This document shows, one piece after another, positions 49,209-59,053 of a stretch of DNA of 64,000 nt. The DNA is from an uncultured Burkholderiaceae bacterium (GTDB taxonomy: Bacteria; Pseudomonadota; Gammaproteobacteria; Burkholderiales; Burkholderiaceae): contig CALMPB010000400.1 of assembly GCA_937871985.1 (NCBI GenBank), positions 161,442 to 225,441 on the forward strand, read 5' to 3'. Position numbers and translations under genes: made by a program. The notes beneath the pieces were generated by a model. It did not search any database. It was given only the letters and a program-made list of their open reading frames with translations, and had not been told where the DNA came from. Positions within the stretch are counted from its first letter, which is position 1; every line of letters starts with the position of its first letter.

Positions 49209-52106
49209 TTACAGCGCGGGCTCGGTACCTTCACCCGTTCCACCAGCGGTTTCACTACCGCCAGCTTCTTCAGGTTGAGCGTTCGGGTCTGCATCCGGAT
49301 CAGCATCGGGGTCTGCGTCAGGATCAGCGTCCGGATCCGTGCTGCTCGGGTCGGACGGGAAATCATCCATGAAGTTATCCGAACCGCCACCACCGGTGTC
49401 GCCACCGCCACCACCACCGCCTGCCGTTTCGTCCACGCCCGTAGAACCTGCATCCGGGTCAGTGACCTTTTGCATGTTCTGGTTGGTCGTGCGAACCGAG
49501 GCTTGCAGGTTCACCATGAATTCGCTCAGCGTATCGTTAAGCGATTCCATGTGCGAGACTTGCGACTCGTAGAAGTTCATGATGGGTTTGTTGTCTTCGC
49601 CCTTTGCGGTGAGCGCAGCCAACTCCGTCATCACGCCATTCTCGGCCATCCACTGACGCAGGAAGTGAGCCTTGAGCATGTTGCGCAGCGAATTAATTTC
49701 GCCACTCAATTCGCCCGACGTACCCGTGGTAAAGAACGAGTCAGAGAGCCAGGCATCCAAGGCCTTATCAAGCGCCTGGGAGTAGACTTCCATCGCCTCC
49801 ATCTGGTTTTCCAGTGTCACCGAGTTGGGCGAAGGCAGGCTCACATCGAAATTACTCACGTATTCACGCAAGACGTAGTTCACCACGAGGCGCTTGAACA
49901 CGTCATCGGGCAGCTTCTTATCCTTGGGCAAGCCCAGGGTCTCGGCCATCCGCTCTTTGTTCAGCGAGTCGTAGTTCGATTCGATGACGCCGCGCAAGGT
50001 CTTTACCAGATCCTCGGAGTTCATTGCTGCTTTGCGCAGGAAATCACGCAGTTGCGGCAGGAACTGTTCTTGGATCTGCACCACACGCTTGGAAAGCATG
50101 ATGTGGTTGCGAAGCGCCACGCCAGCAAACTCCGCTTCAAAGCTAGAGTCGACGATCTCAGAGGGCACGCTCGATGCGAGAATCGAGAGCTTTTTCAAGT
50201 CCTCGGTAAACTCGGTATCGGGCTTGACGTAGTTGGAGTTCGTTTCATTGAACTCCACGTCGAACTCAGGCAGTCGCGGATTGCCCTTCCACTTGAATTC
50301 GTAGCCTGCCTTTTGCAGATAGTCCACGATGTCAACCGGGCTGTTCAAGCCCAGCGGGAAGTACTGCTGACGCGTACGGATGATTTCGTGAATCCCCGTC
50401 TCGATGGCCTTGGTGGGGTCCTGGTCGTCTTCGTCCAGGTTAAACGTCACGGTCGTGCGACCGATCGAGTTCTTCATCGAAGCCATCGATTGCGCAAACA
50501 GCATCATGATGCGAATCGAGTTCAGTACGCGCGTGCGATCCAGAATCGAGCGACCAATGCCATCGGCGTTGTAGTCAAACGCGATGTAGGTCATGAGCTG
50601 CACGGGCACCCAGAGCAACTGCGTTTGCTGACGCGCCAGGCTGCGGGCCAGCATGATGCGGTAGATCTCTTCGTTGGACGCCAACGCCACGCCGTTCGGA
50701 TGCTCACCGTTACGCAGACGGGCCAGCAAGTCTTGCTCGACCAGTTCGCCGTACGCACGGATGGAGAAGTCCACCTTCTGGTGATCCGAGCAGTCTTGCC
50801 CGATCATCATCTGGTTGGCTTTAGAGAGCATCGCGCTCGGAAAGCTCGCACCCGATTGCAGACGCAAACCCATCTCGCGGTAGTAGTCCGGATTGGAGCG
50901 ACGATTCAGCGGATAGCCTTCGCCATCGAGGAGCACGAAGAAACCCACCTGCACTTCAGGCGAACCCGGTACGTACGCCGGAATCACTGCAGCCGAAGGA
51001 AAGTGCTGCACCAAGGGGTTGCCCACGGTGTTACGCGTGAGTTGCTCTTGGGTCTTGAGCGCCGTGATCGGGCTGTACTGATAGGAGCGGTTCTGAAAGA
51101 CGAGTTGCGTGAGTTCGCGATCCGTCAGGCGTTGCGATTCGTGCACGCCTTCTGCACTGTAGTCACCGCGCGCGATGTACTGGCGCATCTCTTCCATGCT
51201 CTTTTCGAACTCGCTATTAGCCAGGTCGAACTTCGCATCGCTTTGCGAGATGAGGTCGCGCATGCGATCATCACGCACACGGTTCATCACCGCCGGCATC
51301 TTCAGTACGGAATAGTTATCGGTGACGGAAACATATGTCTGGAAGTCGCTCCCCTCCTTCGTACGCACGGCATTGATCTCAGGGTCTTGTTCAAAGACCA
51401 TGATGCTGTCTTTCTCGTCGGCGATGGTGGGCGTGTTGTCAAACGCTTCCAGACTCAAGCGTCCCGTTTGGCGGGCGGCCGTGGGGGCTTTACGAACCAC
51501 AGGGCCGAGCGCACCCAGGGGTTTGATCAACCCTTCGGACGTGACGTGCTCGCTCAGGTCTTCCAGAGAGACCTTGTTACGGCGGTTGATGACCTCGTCA
51601 ATCGAGTTTTCAGGGATCACCGCAACGGCGTAACTGCCCGTGACAAACAGCGCATCGCGCAGCATCTTGGGCAGGAGCGACTTTATTTTATGGACCTTGT
51701 CAAAATGCTGATCGATCTCGCCGATGAGTTGCGCGTTGATCTCAGCCGGTACAAGGTCCTCTACGCCCTTGAACGTGAGCTCGGGCGCCATCATGTCGTT
51801 CGGAGCGAGGGTGCAGGAGGTCAGAATTTGACACGCCATTTCCTGGTCAGGCAGCAGCTGCATGACCGTCTCGTTATCCGAGATATTCTGGTCCGTCTTG
51901 GCGGAGATCGTACGAAAGCCATTGACATCCGGCATGGGCGGTTTGCGATTGTTATCGCTACCGTAGGCCGGCGGTTGGGCATTAGGCACAAGTTTGGCCA
52001 ACGCGGCTGCCGTCTGCGGCGAAGGGCGCACCAGCTGCTCTGCCGGCACGCTCACTCGTGAGTTCGCCATCCGGATGGTTTTGACCAGTGTGCTTTCAGA
52101 AGACAT
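49209..52106 (-). CDS. portal protein
   Basis: 965 residues, minus strand, ATG after GAGGTAATAA. Long helical/beta protein with the order expected of giant-phage portals: N-terminal extension, wing with SYAVAVIPEN, a central region with LVEQDLLARLRNGEH and LLWVPVQLMTYIAFDYNADG, long helices, then an acidic disordered tail with seven consecutive Gly and (DPDA)n repeats. Portals of phiKZ-like phages are of similar size (about 870). SLE at 218-220 followed by AFDN repeats the capsid processing motif. Assigned by size, architecture and location near the capsid gene, not by database match. Confidence 0.65.
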   Translation of the reverse strand: MSSESTLVKTIRMANSRVSVPAEQLVRPSPQTAAALAKLVPNAQPPAYGSDNNRKPPMPDVNGFRTISAKTDQNISDNETVMQLLPDQEMACQILTSCTLAPNDMMAPELTFKGVEDLVPAEINAQLIGEIDQHFDKVHKIKSLLPKMLRDALFVTGSYAVAVIPENSIDEVINRRNKVSLEDLSEHVTSEGLIKPLGALGPVVRKAPTAARQTGRLSLEAFDNTPTIADEKDSIMVFEQDPEINAVRTKEGSDFQTYVSVTDNYSVLKMPAVMNRVRDDRMRDLISQSDAKFDLANSEFEKSMEEMRQYIARGDYSAEGVHESQRLTDRELTQLVFQNRSYQYSPITALKTQEQLTRNTVGNPLVQHFPSAAVIPAYVPGSPEVQVGFFVLLDGEGYPLNRRSNPDYYREMGLRLQSGASFPSAMLSKANQMMIGQDCSDHQKVDFSIRAYGELVEQDLLARLRNGEHPNGVALASNEEIYRIMLARSLARQQTQLLWVPVQLMTYIAFDYNADGIGRSILDRTRVLNSIRIMMLFAQSMASMKNSIGRTTVTFNLDEDDQDPTKAIETGIHEIIRTRQQYFPLGLNSPVDIVDYLQKAGYEFKWKGNPRLPEFDVEFNETNSNYVKPDTEFTEDLKKLSILASSVPSEIVDSSFEAEFAGVALRNHIMLSKRVVQIQEQFLPQLRDFLRKAAMNSEDLVKTLRGVIESNYDSLNKERMAETLGLPKDKKLPDDVFKRLVVNYVLREYVSNFDVSLPSPNSVTLENQMEAMEVYSQALDKALDAWLSDSFFTTGTSGELSGEINSLRNMLKAHFLRQWMAENGVMTELAALTAKGEDNKPIMNFYESQVSHMESLNDTLSEFMVNLQASVRTTNQNMQKVTDPDAGSTGVDETAGGGGGGGDTGGGGSDNFMDDFPSDPSSTDPDADPDADPDADPDADPNAQPEEAGGSETAGGTGEGTEPAL
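49285..49345 (-). repeat. Asp-Pro-Asp-Ala coding repeat in the portal tail
   Basis: Repeated 12-base units coding DPDA occur near the C-terminus of the portal gene. The codons vary between copies, so the protein repeat rather than the DNA is kept. Likely a disordered acidic tail. Confidence 0.7.
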
Positions 52107-52139
52107 TTATTACCTCGACGGAAAATTCTGGGGGTCGTC

Positions 52140-54416
52140 GTGACCGACAACATTCAACAAATCTACATTGATAAAGTTCTGCAGCTGGTGGGGACGATCC
52201 GTATTAAGTCCGAAGCCACGGCTGCCGGGCTGAATAAAGAACTTACGGATTACCACGGCGCAGACACCGTTGACACGCTGGACCCGACCACCTGGCGGTA
52301 TTACCGCAACCTGGCTGGCGAGTACCACGACTTTGACGAGCCGATGTATATCACTTCAATGGATACATTGGAGAATATACTTTTTTCTAAGGAAAACTTA
52401 ACGATCCACCGCGCGACCTACCGGGCATACCAGTACGGAACGCGCCAGTATCGGGAACTGACTACAAGATACCCGAACCAAACTGCTCTTATACTCGGCA
52501 TCCTTTATCCTGTCGATATTGACGCGGCGATTGCTGCGCAGGATGGCGAGATTCTGGGCTGGCCTGAGGAACTCGTCGAGGAGAACGAGTACTCCTTTAT
52601 CTATAAGCTCCAGGACTGGATCTACGGCTACAAGTCCCGTTGGCATAACGCGGCCTTTAACCTCTCGGACGAACTGTACGAGACGGTGAACTACGGGATG
52701 ATGGCGCTTTTCATGATTCCTGCAATCATGAACATTCGTCTGGCGGCATGTAAGACGAACGAAGTCCATAGCTACCACCTCATGCAGTTCTTGAGCAGCC
52801 ATGGGGTGACGGACGTCGAGCTCTTGACCAAAGAGCAGATGCTCTGGCTTTACCGGAACATGCCCTACATCGAGCGTAACTCCGGTCAGCGCGATACGTT
52901 TGACTGGGTCGTGGATAACATCCTGACCAAGCGCAAGATCCCGCTTGCCAAGTTTACGATGCAGCATGACGTCTCGGCCCAGCCCGAGGAACTGTATTCG
53001 ACGCCGATGTTTCGCCGCACGCCGCTGAACCTGGGCTATAACGTTGCAGGGCAAGACGTCATCACGGTGGATGATATCTTCGATAAGGAAGCCGAGCTCG
53101 CACGCGATAACGTGTTGATGCGCGATGACTTGCAAGCCGAAGCGCAGGTGAAGCTGGAGAATTCGCCCTCAAACGTCTTGGCGACCAAGGCGCTTGAATC
53201 GGCGATGGTTGACTATAGCGATAGCACGCCCTATCGCATGGAAGACATCCTACTCAACCACTGGCTCGATTGGAGCATGCGCGGGCTTTATACCGCGTTT
53301 GTGGGTGTGACCAATCCGCGTACCGGCGAGCGCATTCCGCTCTCAGCGAAAGAGGCGTACATCTTCATGACGTACGCGTTTTGCTCCTCGATCGGGATTG
53401 ATCTTACCTACGTGCCGCAAGTCTTGGCTTCTCGCGTGCAGCGCGTGCCGCTTGTGAACGAAGACGAGATCCTGAGCGTCGTAGATCGTGCACTCGTGGA
53501 TCGCTCGATTGCGACTCAAGCGTTGAGCCTGCAAGAGCCCGTGCCGCTCATGATCTCGACCGAGGCGTTCTATAGCCAGTGCCGGGTGATTTACCGGTGC
53601 ATGGACATGCAGCGGCGTCTGGTCGCCTACCAAGAGCACCACGTGCGTCGCGGTATGGTGCAAAACATGGTGCACCGTATCTATAGCGACAACGTCTGGG
53701 ATCTGGCGGAACCGAACACGACGTACGCGTCCTGGTTTGCCGAGCGCAACATCCGGATTACGGATTTCACCCAAGAGCAACTGGGCTTGCTCTACGTGGA
53801 GCTCACGCGCGAAGCGACGGGTCTGGCGCTGAACACCACCGAGTCCATGAAGGACTTGCAGGCAGCGATGACGCGGCTTACCAAGCAGTTGGTGAGCTAT
53901 AGCGTGCATCTGATGACTGAGATCAACGATAGCGCGATCCGCGATATGAATTGGTCGGTGGTGCGACTGGGCGATATCGATGCGAAAGGCTTTGCGCACC
54001 AGTACGTCTCGGATCTGACGGTTGAAATCGAGCGCTTCTTTGCGCATGCGATGGCAACTATCTACATGGACGTGAACTGCGGCATCCGCCAACTCATCAG
54101 TGCGAGTGGGTCGGCTAAGTACCGTCAGGAGATTAACGTCAAGCTGTGTGCGTGCAAGTCTCAACCCACCTGGTACGCTAAGCTCGATATTGCAGGCGTG
54201 ACGCTGCATGCGGCGCGTGAGTTCTCGCAAAACAATCGCAAGGTCATTCCTGGCTTTGGGATCGATGAGTATCTCGCGCTTTCTGCTGAACAAGCGCAAG
54301 CCATTCCTGACATCTACGGCTGCTACACGCCCAGCGCTCCGGGGGAAACGGCACTGGCTGAACGCATCCGCATCCCGATGCTGAGCGGCCTGATTTATAT
54401 CCCGCCTACGCTGTAA
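52140..54416 (+). CDS. large virion structural protein (tentative)
   Basis: 758 residues from a GTG at 52140, preceded by TGGGGGTCGTC, only 33 bases from the divergent portal start. Rich in Tyr, Trp and Met, mostly helical, with no signal peptide. No clear domain boundaries. Location between portal and other virion genes suggests a head-neck or tail component. No family recognised. Confidence 0.6.
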   Translation: MTDNIQQIYIDKVLQLVGTIRIKSEATAAGLNKELTDYHGADTVDTLDPTTWRYYRNLAGEYHDFDEPMYITSMDTLENILFSKENLTIHRATYRAYQYGTRQYRELTTRYPNQTALILGILYPVDIDAAIAAQDGEILGWPEELVEENEYSFIYKLQDWIYGYKSRWHNAAFNLSDELYETVNYGMMALFMIPAIMNIRLAACKTNEVHSYHLMQFLSSHGVTDVELLTKEQMLWLYRNMPYIERNSGQRDTFDWVVDNILTKRKIPLAKFTMQHDVSAQPEELYSTPMFRRTPLNLGYNVAGQDVITVDDIFDKEAELARDNVLMRDDLQAEAQVKLENSPSNVLATKALESAMVDYSDSTPYRMEDILLNHWLDWSMRGLYTAFVGVTNPRTGERIPLSAKEAYIFMTYAFCSSIGIDLTYVPQVLASRVQRVPLVNEDEILSVVDRALVDRSIATQALSLQEPVPLMISTEAFYSQCRVIYRCMDMQRRLVAYQEHHVRRGMVQNMVHRIYSDNVWDLAEPNTTYASWFAERNIRITDFTQEQLGLLYVELTREATGLALNTTESMKDLQAAMTRLTKQLVSYSVHLMTEINDSAIRDMNWSVVRLGDIDAKGFAHQYVSDLTVEIERFFAHAMATIYMDVNCGIRQLISASGSAKYRQEINVKLCACKSQPTWYAKLDIAGVTLHAAREFSQNNRKVIPGFGIDEYLALSAEQAQAIPDIYGCYTPSAPGETALAERIRIPMLSGLIYIPPTL

Positions 54417-54427
54417 ATGCTTGATTT

Positions 54428-54451
54428 GGGAGGAGTTATTATTTTCCTCCC
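54428..54451 (+). terminator. hairpin, possible terminator
   Basis: GGGAGGA at 54428-54434 pairs with TCCTCCC at 54445-54451 across a 10-base AT-rich loop. No U-run. Confidence 0.5.
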
Positions 54452-54501
54452 GGTCGAGCTAATACTGTGACAATTTGATTGAATTCCCTTCTGGAGTTTT
54501 T

Positions 54502-55347
54502 GTGGAAAACATCGTTCGCACCGTTTACGGCGCAGCACTGCAGACTGCCTTGCTGCTGAACCGTCCTCACCAGATCGTCCAGTACACGACCCTGAACGAA
54601 AAGTTCGGTGTGCTGCCGACTGCCCTGCCCAACCTGAATGATCGCCTCGCGATGCGTTATCTCACCGTCGGTAACGGCGGTCACCGCATGCGTACGGGCG
54701 CCAACCAACTCACCAAGCCCGATCCCGTGCAGCACCGCGCTACCGACGCGGCGCTCTACAACCACATCCCGCTCGTCTTGCGTCTGCCTGAAGAAGACCT
54801 GACGCAAGCCGACCGCGCCAAGTACGCGCTGCGTCGCGAAGAGACTCACCAGGGTCGTCGCTACTATGCCTACTACGCCAAGCGCCTGGATGTCAGCGAT
54901 GCGGTGGTGCGCATGCTCTCGCACATCGGTGACGCGGCGCCCACGCCTTTCGTGCCGACGAGCGCAAACCTCTCGCCCACTCCGCCCGATCTGAACAACC
55001 AGGGCGTGAACGTCACGACTGGCGAATACGTCTCGGCCTCGGCACTCGTGAATCTGCTTCTGGGTGAAGTGGATGTGAACGAGTTGCTCAACGTCTCGCG
55101 GATCATGTACGAAGATGAAGGCTACGCCATCATCTCGGAAATGGGACTGTGCTCGGGCGTGGATCGCATGACCGAAGTGCCGGGCCAGGGATCGTCCTCG
55201 TTTGACTTCCTGGAGGCCATCGCCGTGCAGTGCGTCTCGTTTGTCGCGACCTTCTTCCCGATGAACATCATGAACAACGGCGTGAACGTGGCTCTCGAAC
55301 TGGGCGCTACCGAGCCGCTTCTGAAGCTCGAAGGCGTGACCCCGTAA
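54502..55347 (+). CDS. virion structural protein (tentative)
   Basis: 281 residues from a GTG at 54502 after TCTGGAGTTTTT; a TTG at 54475 is a poorer start. Begins VENIVRTVYGAALQTAL. Optimised codons suggest good expression. Middle contains an extended Pro/Ser/Thr segment (PTPFVPTSANLSPTPPDL). No family recognised. Confidence 0.6.
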   Translation: MENIVRTVYGAALQTALLLNRPHQIVQYTTLNEKFGVLPTALPNLNDRLAMRYLTVGNGGHRMRTGANQLTKPDPVQHRATDAALYNHIPLVLRLPEEDLTQADRAKYALRREETHQGRRYYAYYAKRLDVSDAVVRMLSHIGDAAPTPFVPTSANLSPTPPDLNNQGVNVTTGEYVSASALVNLLLGEVDVNELLNVSRIMYEDEGYAIISEMGLCSGVDRMTEVPGQGSSSFDFLEAIAVQCVSFVATFFPMNIMNNGVNVALELGATEPLLKLEGVTP

Positions 55348-55357
55348 GGAACCAGCC

Positions 55358-55957
55358 ATGCTATCGCTTCCAGCCGATGCATCCCGGGTAGCCAAAGTCA
55401 TTGGTATCGACCCTGGCACGGATACCCTGGGAGTTGCAACGATTGCGTTTGATACCCAAACAGGCGCAATCCTTTACACGACGGCGCGCACGTTTCGCGG
55501 TGAGCGACTCTCGCGCCATTCGTGGGCACGCGAGATTCATGGCGATCGCCTAGGGCGCTTGGCTGCGTTAGAAGACGAGCTTCTCGACTTCTTTCGTAGC
55601 GAGCGGCCCGTGGCGGTGGCTTCTGAAGCTCCGTTTCTGCGAAAGAAATTTGCTCAAGCATTCGGTGCCCTGACTCAGGCGGTCTACGCAGCGCACACCG
55701 CGCTTCGTCGCTACGACATGTGGATGGAGCTGTACATGATCGAACCCACCGTGGCTAAGTCTGCCGTGGGCGCGCTCACTAAAGCCCCGAAGGGCATGAG
55801 CAAACAAGAGTTCAAACAAGAAGTGACCAAAGCTCTCATGCGCATGCCATACCTGAACTATCAAGGGATTGGCTCGCTTGATCAACTCGATGAGCACTCT
55901 ACCGATGCGATTGCGGTAGCGTACTGTCGATACCAAACTCTTATAGGTGCGGCATGA
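55358..55957 (+). CDS. RuvC-like Holliday junction resolvase
   Basis: 199 residues after AAGGAACCAGCC. RNase H-fold acidic residues are all in place: KVIGIDPGTDTLGVA with D18, VAVASEAPF with E90, and LDEHSTDAIAVAYCRY with D178/D183 near the C-terminus. This is the RuvC layout. The enzyme would resolve branched replication intermediates before packaging, and nearby genes encode head components, consistent with that. Its gene lies between a virion gene and the spanins. Confidence 0.85.
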   Translation: MLSLPADASRVAKVIGIDPGTDTLGVATIAFDTQTGAILYTTARTFRGERLSRHSWAREIHGDRLGRLAALEDELLDFFRSERPVAVASEAPFLRKKFAQAFGALTQAVYAAHTALRRYDMWMELYMIEPTVAKSAVGALTKAPKGMSKQEFKQEVTKALMRMPYLNYQGIGSLDQLDEHSTDAIAVAYCRYQTLIGAA

Positions 55958-56400
55958 CCGTCAGTACCCTCACGCCTTTGAAGGCGAAGATTTTGCTCTT
56001 TTGCTCCGGCGCACTGGCACTGCTGGTGGCCGGGCTTTTTATTTCGAACTGGTCCCGAGGCAGCACCATCAAGGAACAGGCCGAAACGATCAGCGCGCAA
56101 AAGGTCACGATCGAAGGCTACCAAGAAACTGAGCGCAAGCGCAAAGCTTCGGAGAGCATCAACCAGACCACGAGCGTGAACATCGCCAACGGCATTCGTA
56201 TCGCCGGCGAGAAGCAAGCCGAGGTGGCACAACAAACCGAACAACAAGTCGAAGAGATCCGTAAGGAGTTCGAGACTAAAGAGCCCAGCACGGCGAACCA
56301 AGCCGAACGGCAAGCAAAGATCAGCAAAGCACGTATCGATGGCCTGTGGGCGTCGTACTGCGTGGCTGTTCCGACGGCTGCCGACTGCGCAAAGAAATAA
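55954..56400 (+). CDS. inner-membrane spanin (Rz-like)
   Basis: 148 residues. A single N-terminal membrane span at about 11-30 (ILLFCSGALALLVAGLFI) is followed by a long periplasmic coiled coil rich in Glu, Gln and Lys, and a short C-terminal region with two Cys. This is the topology of i-spanins. The next gene encodes a small lipoprotein, the matching o-spanin. Together they would bridge and fuse the inner and outer membranes at lysis. The start overlaps the end of the resolvase gene. Confidence 0.75.
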   Translation: MTVSTLTPLKAKILLFCSGALALLVAGLFISNWSRGSTIKEQAETISAQKVTIEGYQETERKRKASESINQTTSVNIANGIRIAGEKQAEVAQQTEQQVEEIRKEFETKEPSTANQAERQAKISKARIDGLWASYCVAVPTAADCAKK

Positions 56401-56452
56401 CGAGGGCGAGCCCGCGAGGCGACGTCACTTTAAGCACAGGAAACCCCGCATC

Positions 56453-56767
56453 ATGAAACGCGCAGCTTTGCTCTGCGTTGCCGCTACCACGCTTTTGCTG
56501 GCTGGCTGCACGCCCAAGGTCGTGACTGAATACAAGTACGTCGCTGCGCTACCGCGCGACGAATGGCTGCTTGACTGCAACGTGACGCCGCCTCCGGCAC
56601 CTTCTGCCTACCTGGATAAAGACTGGGAAGGTAAGGAAGAGATCCTCACTAAGCTGAACAACAGCCAGGTGTCGAACCTTCAAGCCTGCAACGTGGAAAA
56701 GCAAGAACTGCGTAAGTGGAAGGCCGACCAAATGAAGCTTTATGACCAACCCCCGGGGAGCCCGTGA
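56453..56767 (+). CDS. outer-membrane lipoprotein spanin (Rz1-like)
   Basis: 104 residues from ATG 56453, after CACAGGAAACCCCGCATC. Lipobox LLAGC with Cys19 predicts a lipoprotein. Mature part has a Pro-rich patch (TPPPAPSAY) and a charged helix, as in o-spanins. It follows the i-spanin gene as a separate, not embedded, gene. The stop overlaps the next start (TGATG). Confidence 0.75.
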   Translation: MKRAALLCVAATTLLLAGCTPKVVTEYKYVAALPRDEWLLDCNVTPPPAPSAYLDKDWEGKEEILTKLNNSQVSNLQACNVEKQELRKWKADQMKLYDQPPGSP

Positions 56768-57246
56768 TGTCGATTGTGGAAGACGTACTGCGCAACATTC
56801 CGGACTCGACGTTGCTCTCCAAACAGAAAGCGCCCTCCATCCTCGCGCTGGTGGCGGCGTACCAGGAACGCATGCAGGTCAACGATGATTTGCCGCGCCT
56901 GACTGAAACCTTTACGGGGCGGGACCTGAAAGAAGCCATCGGTAAGCTGGCAGCTGAAGACCAGGTCACGCTCTTGCACAACTACAACGTGGCAAGCCAT
57001 CAGGCGATTTTCCCTGGCCCTGCGTTTACCCCTGAGCAGCTCGAAGCGGCTGAAGACAAAAAACTCAAGCGCTTCATGATCAAAGGGCTCTTCTTTACGG
57101 CGATCGGGATTCTCATCTCGATTGTCGTGGCTGTGGCCATCGTTGGCACGATCCGGGGTGACGTGGATCTGAGCGTCGTGAACGGACTGATCACCACGGC
57201 TGTCGAAATCATCAAACTCATTTTCTCAAACGCTACGATCTCTTAG
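56767..57246 (+). CDS. membrane protein, holin candidate
   Basis: 159 residues from ATG 56767. Residues 1-100 are soluble and helical. The C-terminal 60 residues contain two hydrophobic segments (about 104-126 and 135-152). Its direct coupling to the spanin pair makes a holin or lysis regulator plausible, although classical holins have shorter N-termini. No family recognised. Confidence 0.5.
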   Translation: MSIVEDVLRNIPDSTLLSKQKAPSILALVAAYQERMQVNDDLPRLTETFTGRDLKEAIGKLAAEDQVTLLHNYNVASHQAIFPGPAFTPEQLEAAEDKKLKRFMIKGLFFTAIGILISIVVAVAIVGTIRGDVDLSVVNGLITTAVEIIKLIFSNATIS

Positions 57247-57259
57247 AAGGATCTTTCCG

Positions 57260-59053
57260 ATGTTATCCAGTGTCTTTCGTAAAGCCATTCGCGGCACACC
57301 CTCGTTGGAGGATGACGCCACCGGCCAAATGAAGGGAGAGATCGAGCACGTCTTCTATGCTCGGCTTTCGGACTTCACGCAGCTGGCTCGTGCTGCGGGT
57401 CGTGAAATGCAGCGCCAGTGGGAAATCAAGATTCCGCTCTCGGAAAAGAACGGTGCGCAAGGCGGGCAGCGCGTGCGCCATTCGGTGTACTTGGGCGATG
57501 AACGTAAACCCGAATACACCGACACCACCAAAGTGCGTCTGAACCAAAACGGTGATGCCATCGAGTGCGGTATTCCCTCGACCGATGAGCGGTTCGCGCT
57601 TTTCATGCTGCTCGCTGAAAGCGGCATGAACAAGATCCGCTACAGCTTTCCGGATGCCGAGTCGGGTCTGACCTGGGAAGTGGACATGTTCCTGCGTCCC
57701 GATGGCGGCTTTCACGAGTGGTGCAAGGTCGATCTGGAAGTGCCCAATCGCCAGACCCCTATCCCGGCGTTTCCCTTGCAGTTCGAAGAACTCATCAAGG
57801 GCACGCATGGAGAACGTACCGACAGCGAGAAAGCCAAGGTTACCGAGCTTTACGAGAACTGCTTTCTTACCAAGAACTACTTCCGTGGCCAGACGGGTGT
57901 GACGCTTGTGCAAGTCAAAGAGTTCGCCTCCAAGCAGTTCGCGAGCATGCTCGATTGCCTCATCGATACCGAAGCGCATCTGCGCGTGGCGCAAGCCTAT
58001 CTCGGTAAGGAAGGTCCGATCGACTGGGCAACCGCATCGACGGCCGTGGGTCGGGCACCTGCGAACGACGGCGTGGACGTACAAGTTCAAGCTAACGCTC
58101 AGCAAACCGCTGACCAAGTGGCACTGGCTAGTGGTGCTGTGCTGGCGATGGAAGGTTTGGGCGATATTTTCACGCGCATCAAGAACGCCGTGCAAGGCAA
58201 GGACGGCAAAGGCGTAAAAGCCACTGACGCCAAACCTGGCAGTAAGCTCGATCAAGACGGCCAGCGCTGGACGCCCGAAGGTCAGAAAGCGATCCGTGAG
58301 CTGGGCGAGGCGATCGACAAGTACTACCTGAATCCGACCTGGATCAACAAGCAGACGTTTGTCACCGAGCCGATCAAGGCTTCGGATTTCTCGCAAGCGT
58401 TCGCCATGAACGAGCAGCCGGTGAAAGACCCCTTTGCCAATATCGAAGATAGCGTGCACAAGAACAGCGCGTTCATCATCAAGTGGGACCGGGTGCTGGA
58501 AGAAACTGACAAGCAAGTCCAGAAGATCGACAGTGAGTTGGGCCGGGCACTGAAGTCCGCTAAGACTAGCGAGGAGCGCGCCAACCTCGCTAAGAAAGCC
58601 ATCAAAGATCTGCGGGCGATTCCGTTTCCCACGGCACGCTTTCCCAAGATCGATGGGACTTTCGTTGGCAACGAAGTCCCCATAGTGACCAAAGACGACT
58701 GGGTTATCACCACGGTTAAGAAAAAGCCCGTGGCTGTTGACACGCTCCCGCCTTTGGATGCTGCTGGCGTCAAGCGCGCTGCCACGCTCATCAATGACTT
58801 GTTGGCTGTCAAAAACAACGAGTACGTTATCAGTACGGGCTGGCATGACTGGCTCGATCACTCCGATGGCGGGCCGGTGGCGGAGTACATGGCTGACGAA
58901 GGCGAAGAGTTTTCGGAAGACTACTACGACTTCTACTACCATCAAGGCCCCGAGCAGATGTGGCACTACTACTTTGGCGTGTTCGATGTGGTGAAGGTTG
59001 CCGCAGCGCTGGAGAAGTGGATCGATCGCTCGATTCAAGGCACGACGGCATAA
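57260..59053 (+). CDS. CYTH-domain protein fused to internal-head-like half
   Basis: 597 residues after AAGGATCTTTCCG. Residues about 25-165 match CYTH/triphosphate-tunnel domains: GEIEHVFYARL at the start, RVR and KVRL basic pairs, WEVDMFLRPDG and KVDLEV at the end. The usual Lys of E-x-E-x-K is replaced by Val. At 296-298 AME followed by GLGDIFTRIKNAVQ fits an S/A/G-x-E prohead-protease site and begins a second, helical half of about 299 residues resembling internal head proteins. If cut there, the CYTH half would be a propeptide or a separate product. Located just before the tail-fibre block. Domain call for CYTH is good, processing is inferred. Confidence 0.55.
   Translation: MLSSVFRKAIRGTPSLEDDATGQMKGEIEHVFYARLSDFTQLARAAGREMQRQWEIKIPLSEKNGAQGGQRVRHSVYLGDERKPEYTDTTKVRLNQNGDAIECGIPSTDERFALFMLLAESGMNKIRYSFPDAESGLTWEVDMFLRPDGGFHEWCKVDLEVPNRQTPIPAFPLQFEELIKGTHGERTDSEKAKVTELYENCFLTKNYFRGQTGVTLVQVKEFASKQFASMLDCLIDTEAHLRVAQAYLGKEGPIDWATASTAVGRAPANDGVDVQVQANAQQTADQVALASGAVLAMEGLGDIFTRIKNAVQGKDGKGVKATDAKPGSKLDQDGQRWTPEGQKAIRELGEAIDKYYLNPTWINKQTFVTEPIKASDFSQAFAMNEQPVKDPFANIEDSVHKNSAFIIKWDRVLEETDKQVQKIDSELGRALKSAKTSEERANLAKKAIKDLRAIPFPTARFPKIDGTFVGNEVPIVTKDDWVITTVKKKPVAVDTLPPLDAAGVKRAATLINDLLAVKNNEYVISTGWHDWLDHSDGGPVAEYMADEGEEFSEDYYDFYYHQGPEQMWHYYFGVFDVVKVAAALEKWIDRSIQGTTA

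Noticed and set aside
49285..49345. CRISPR-like short repeats
   Set aside because: The units are in-frame Asp-Pro-Asp-Ala codons without spacers, part of the portal tail.
49203..52061. Long plus-strand frame opposite the portal gene
   Set aside because: Shadow of the minus-strand portal gene. The minus frame has a ribosome binding site, sensible composition and fits the flanking terminators.
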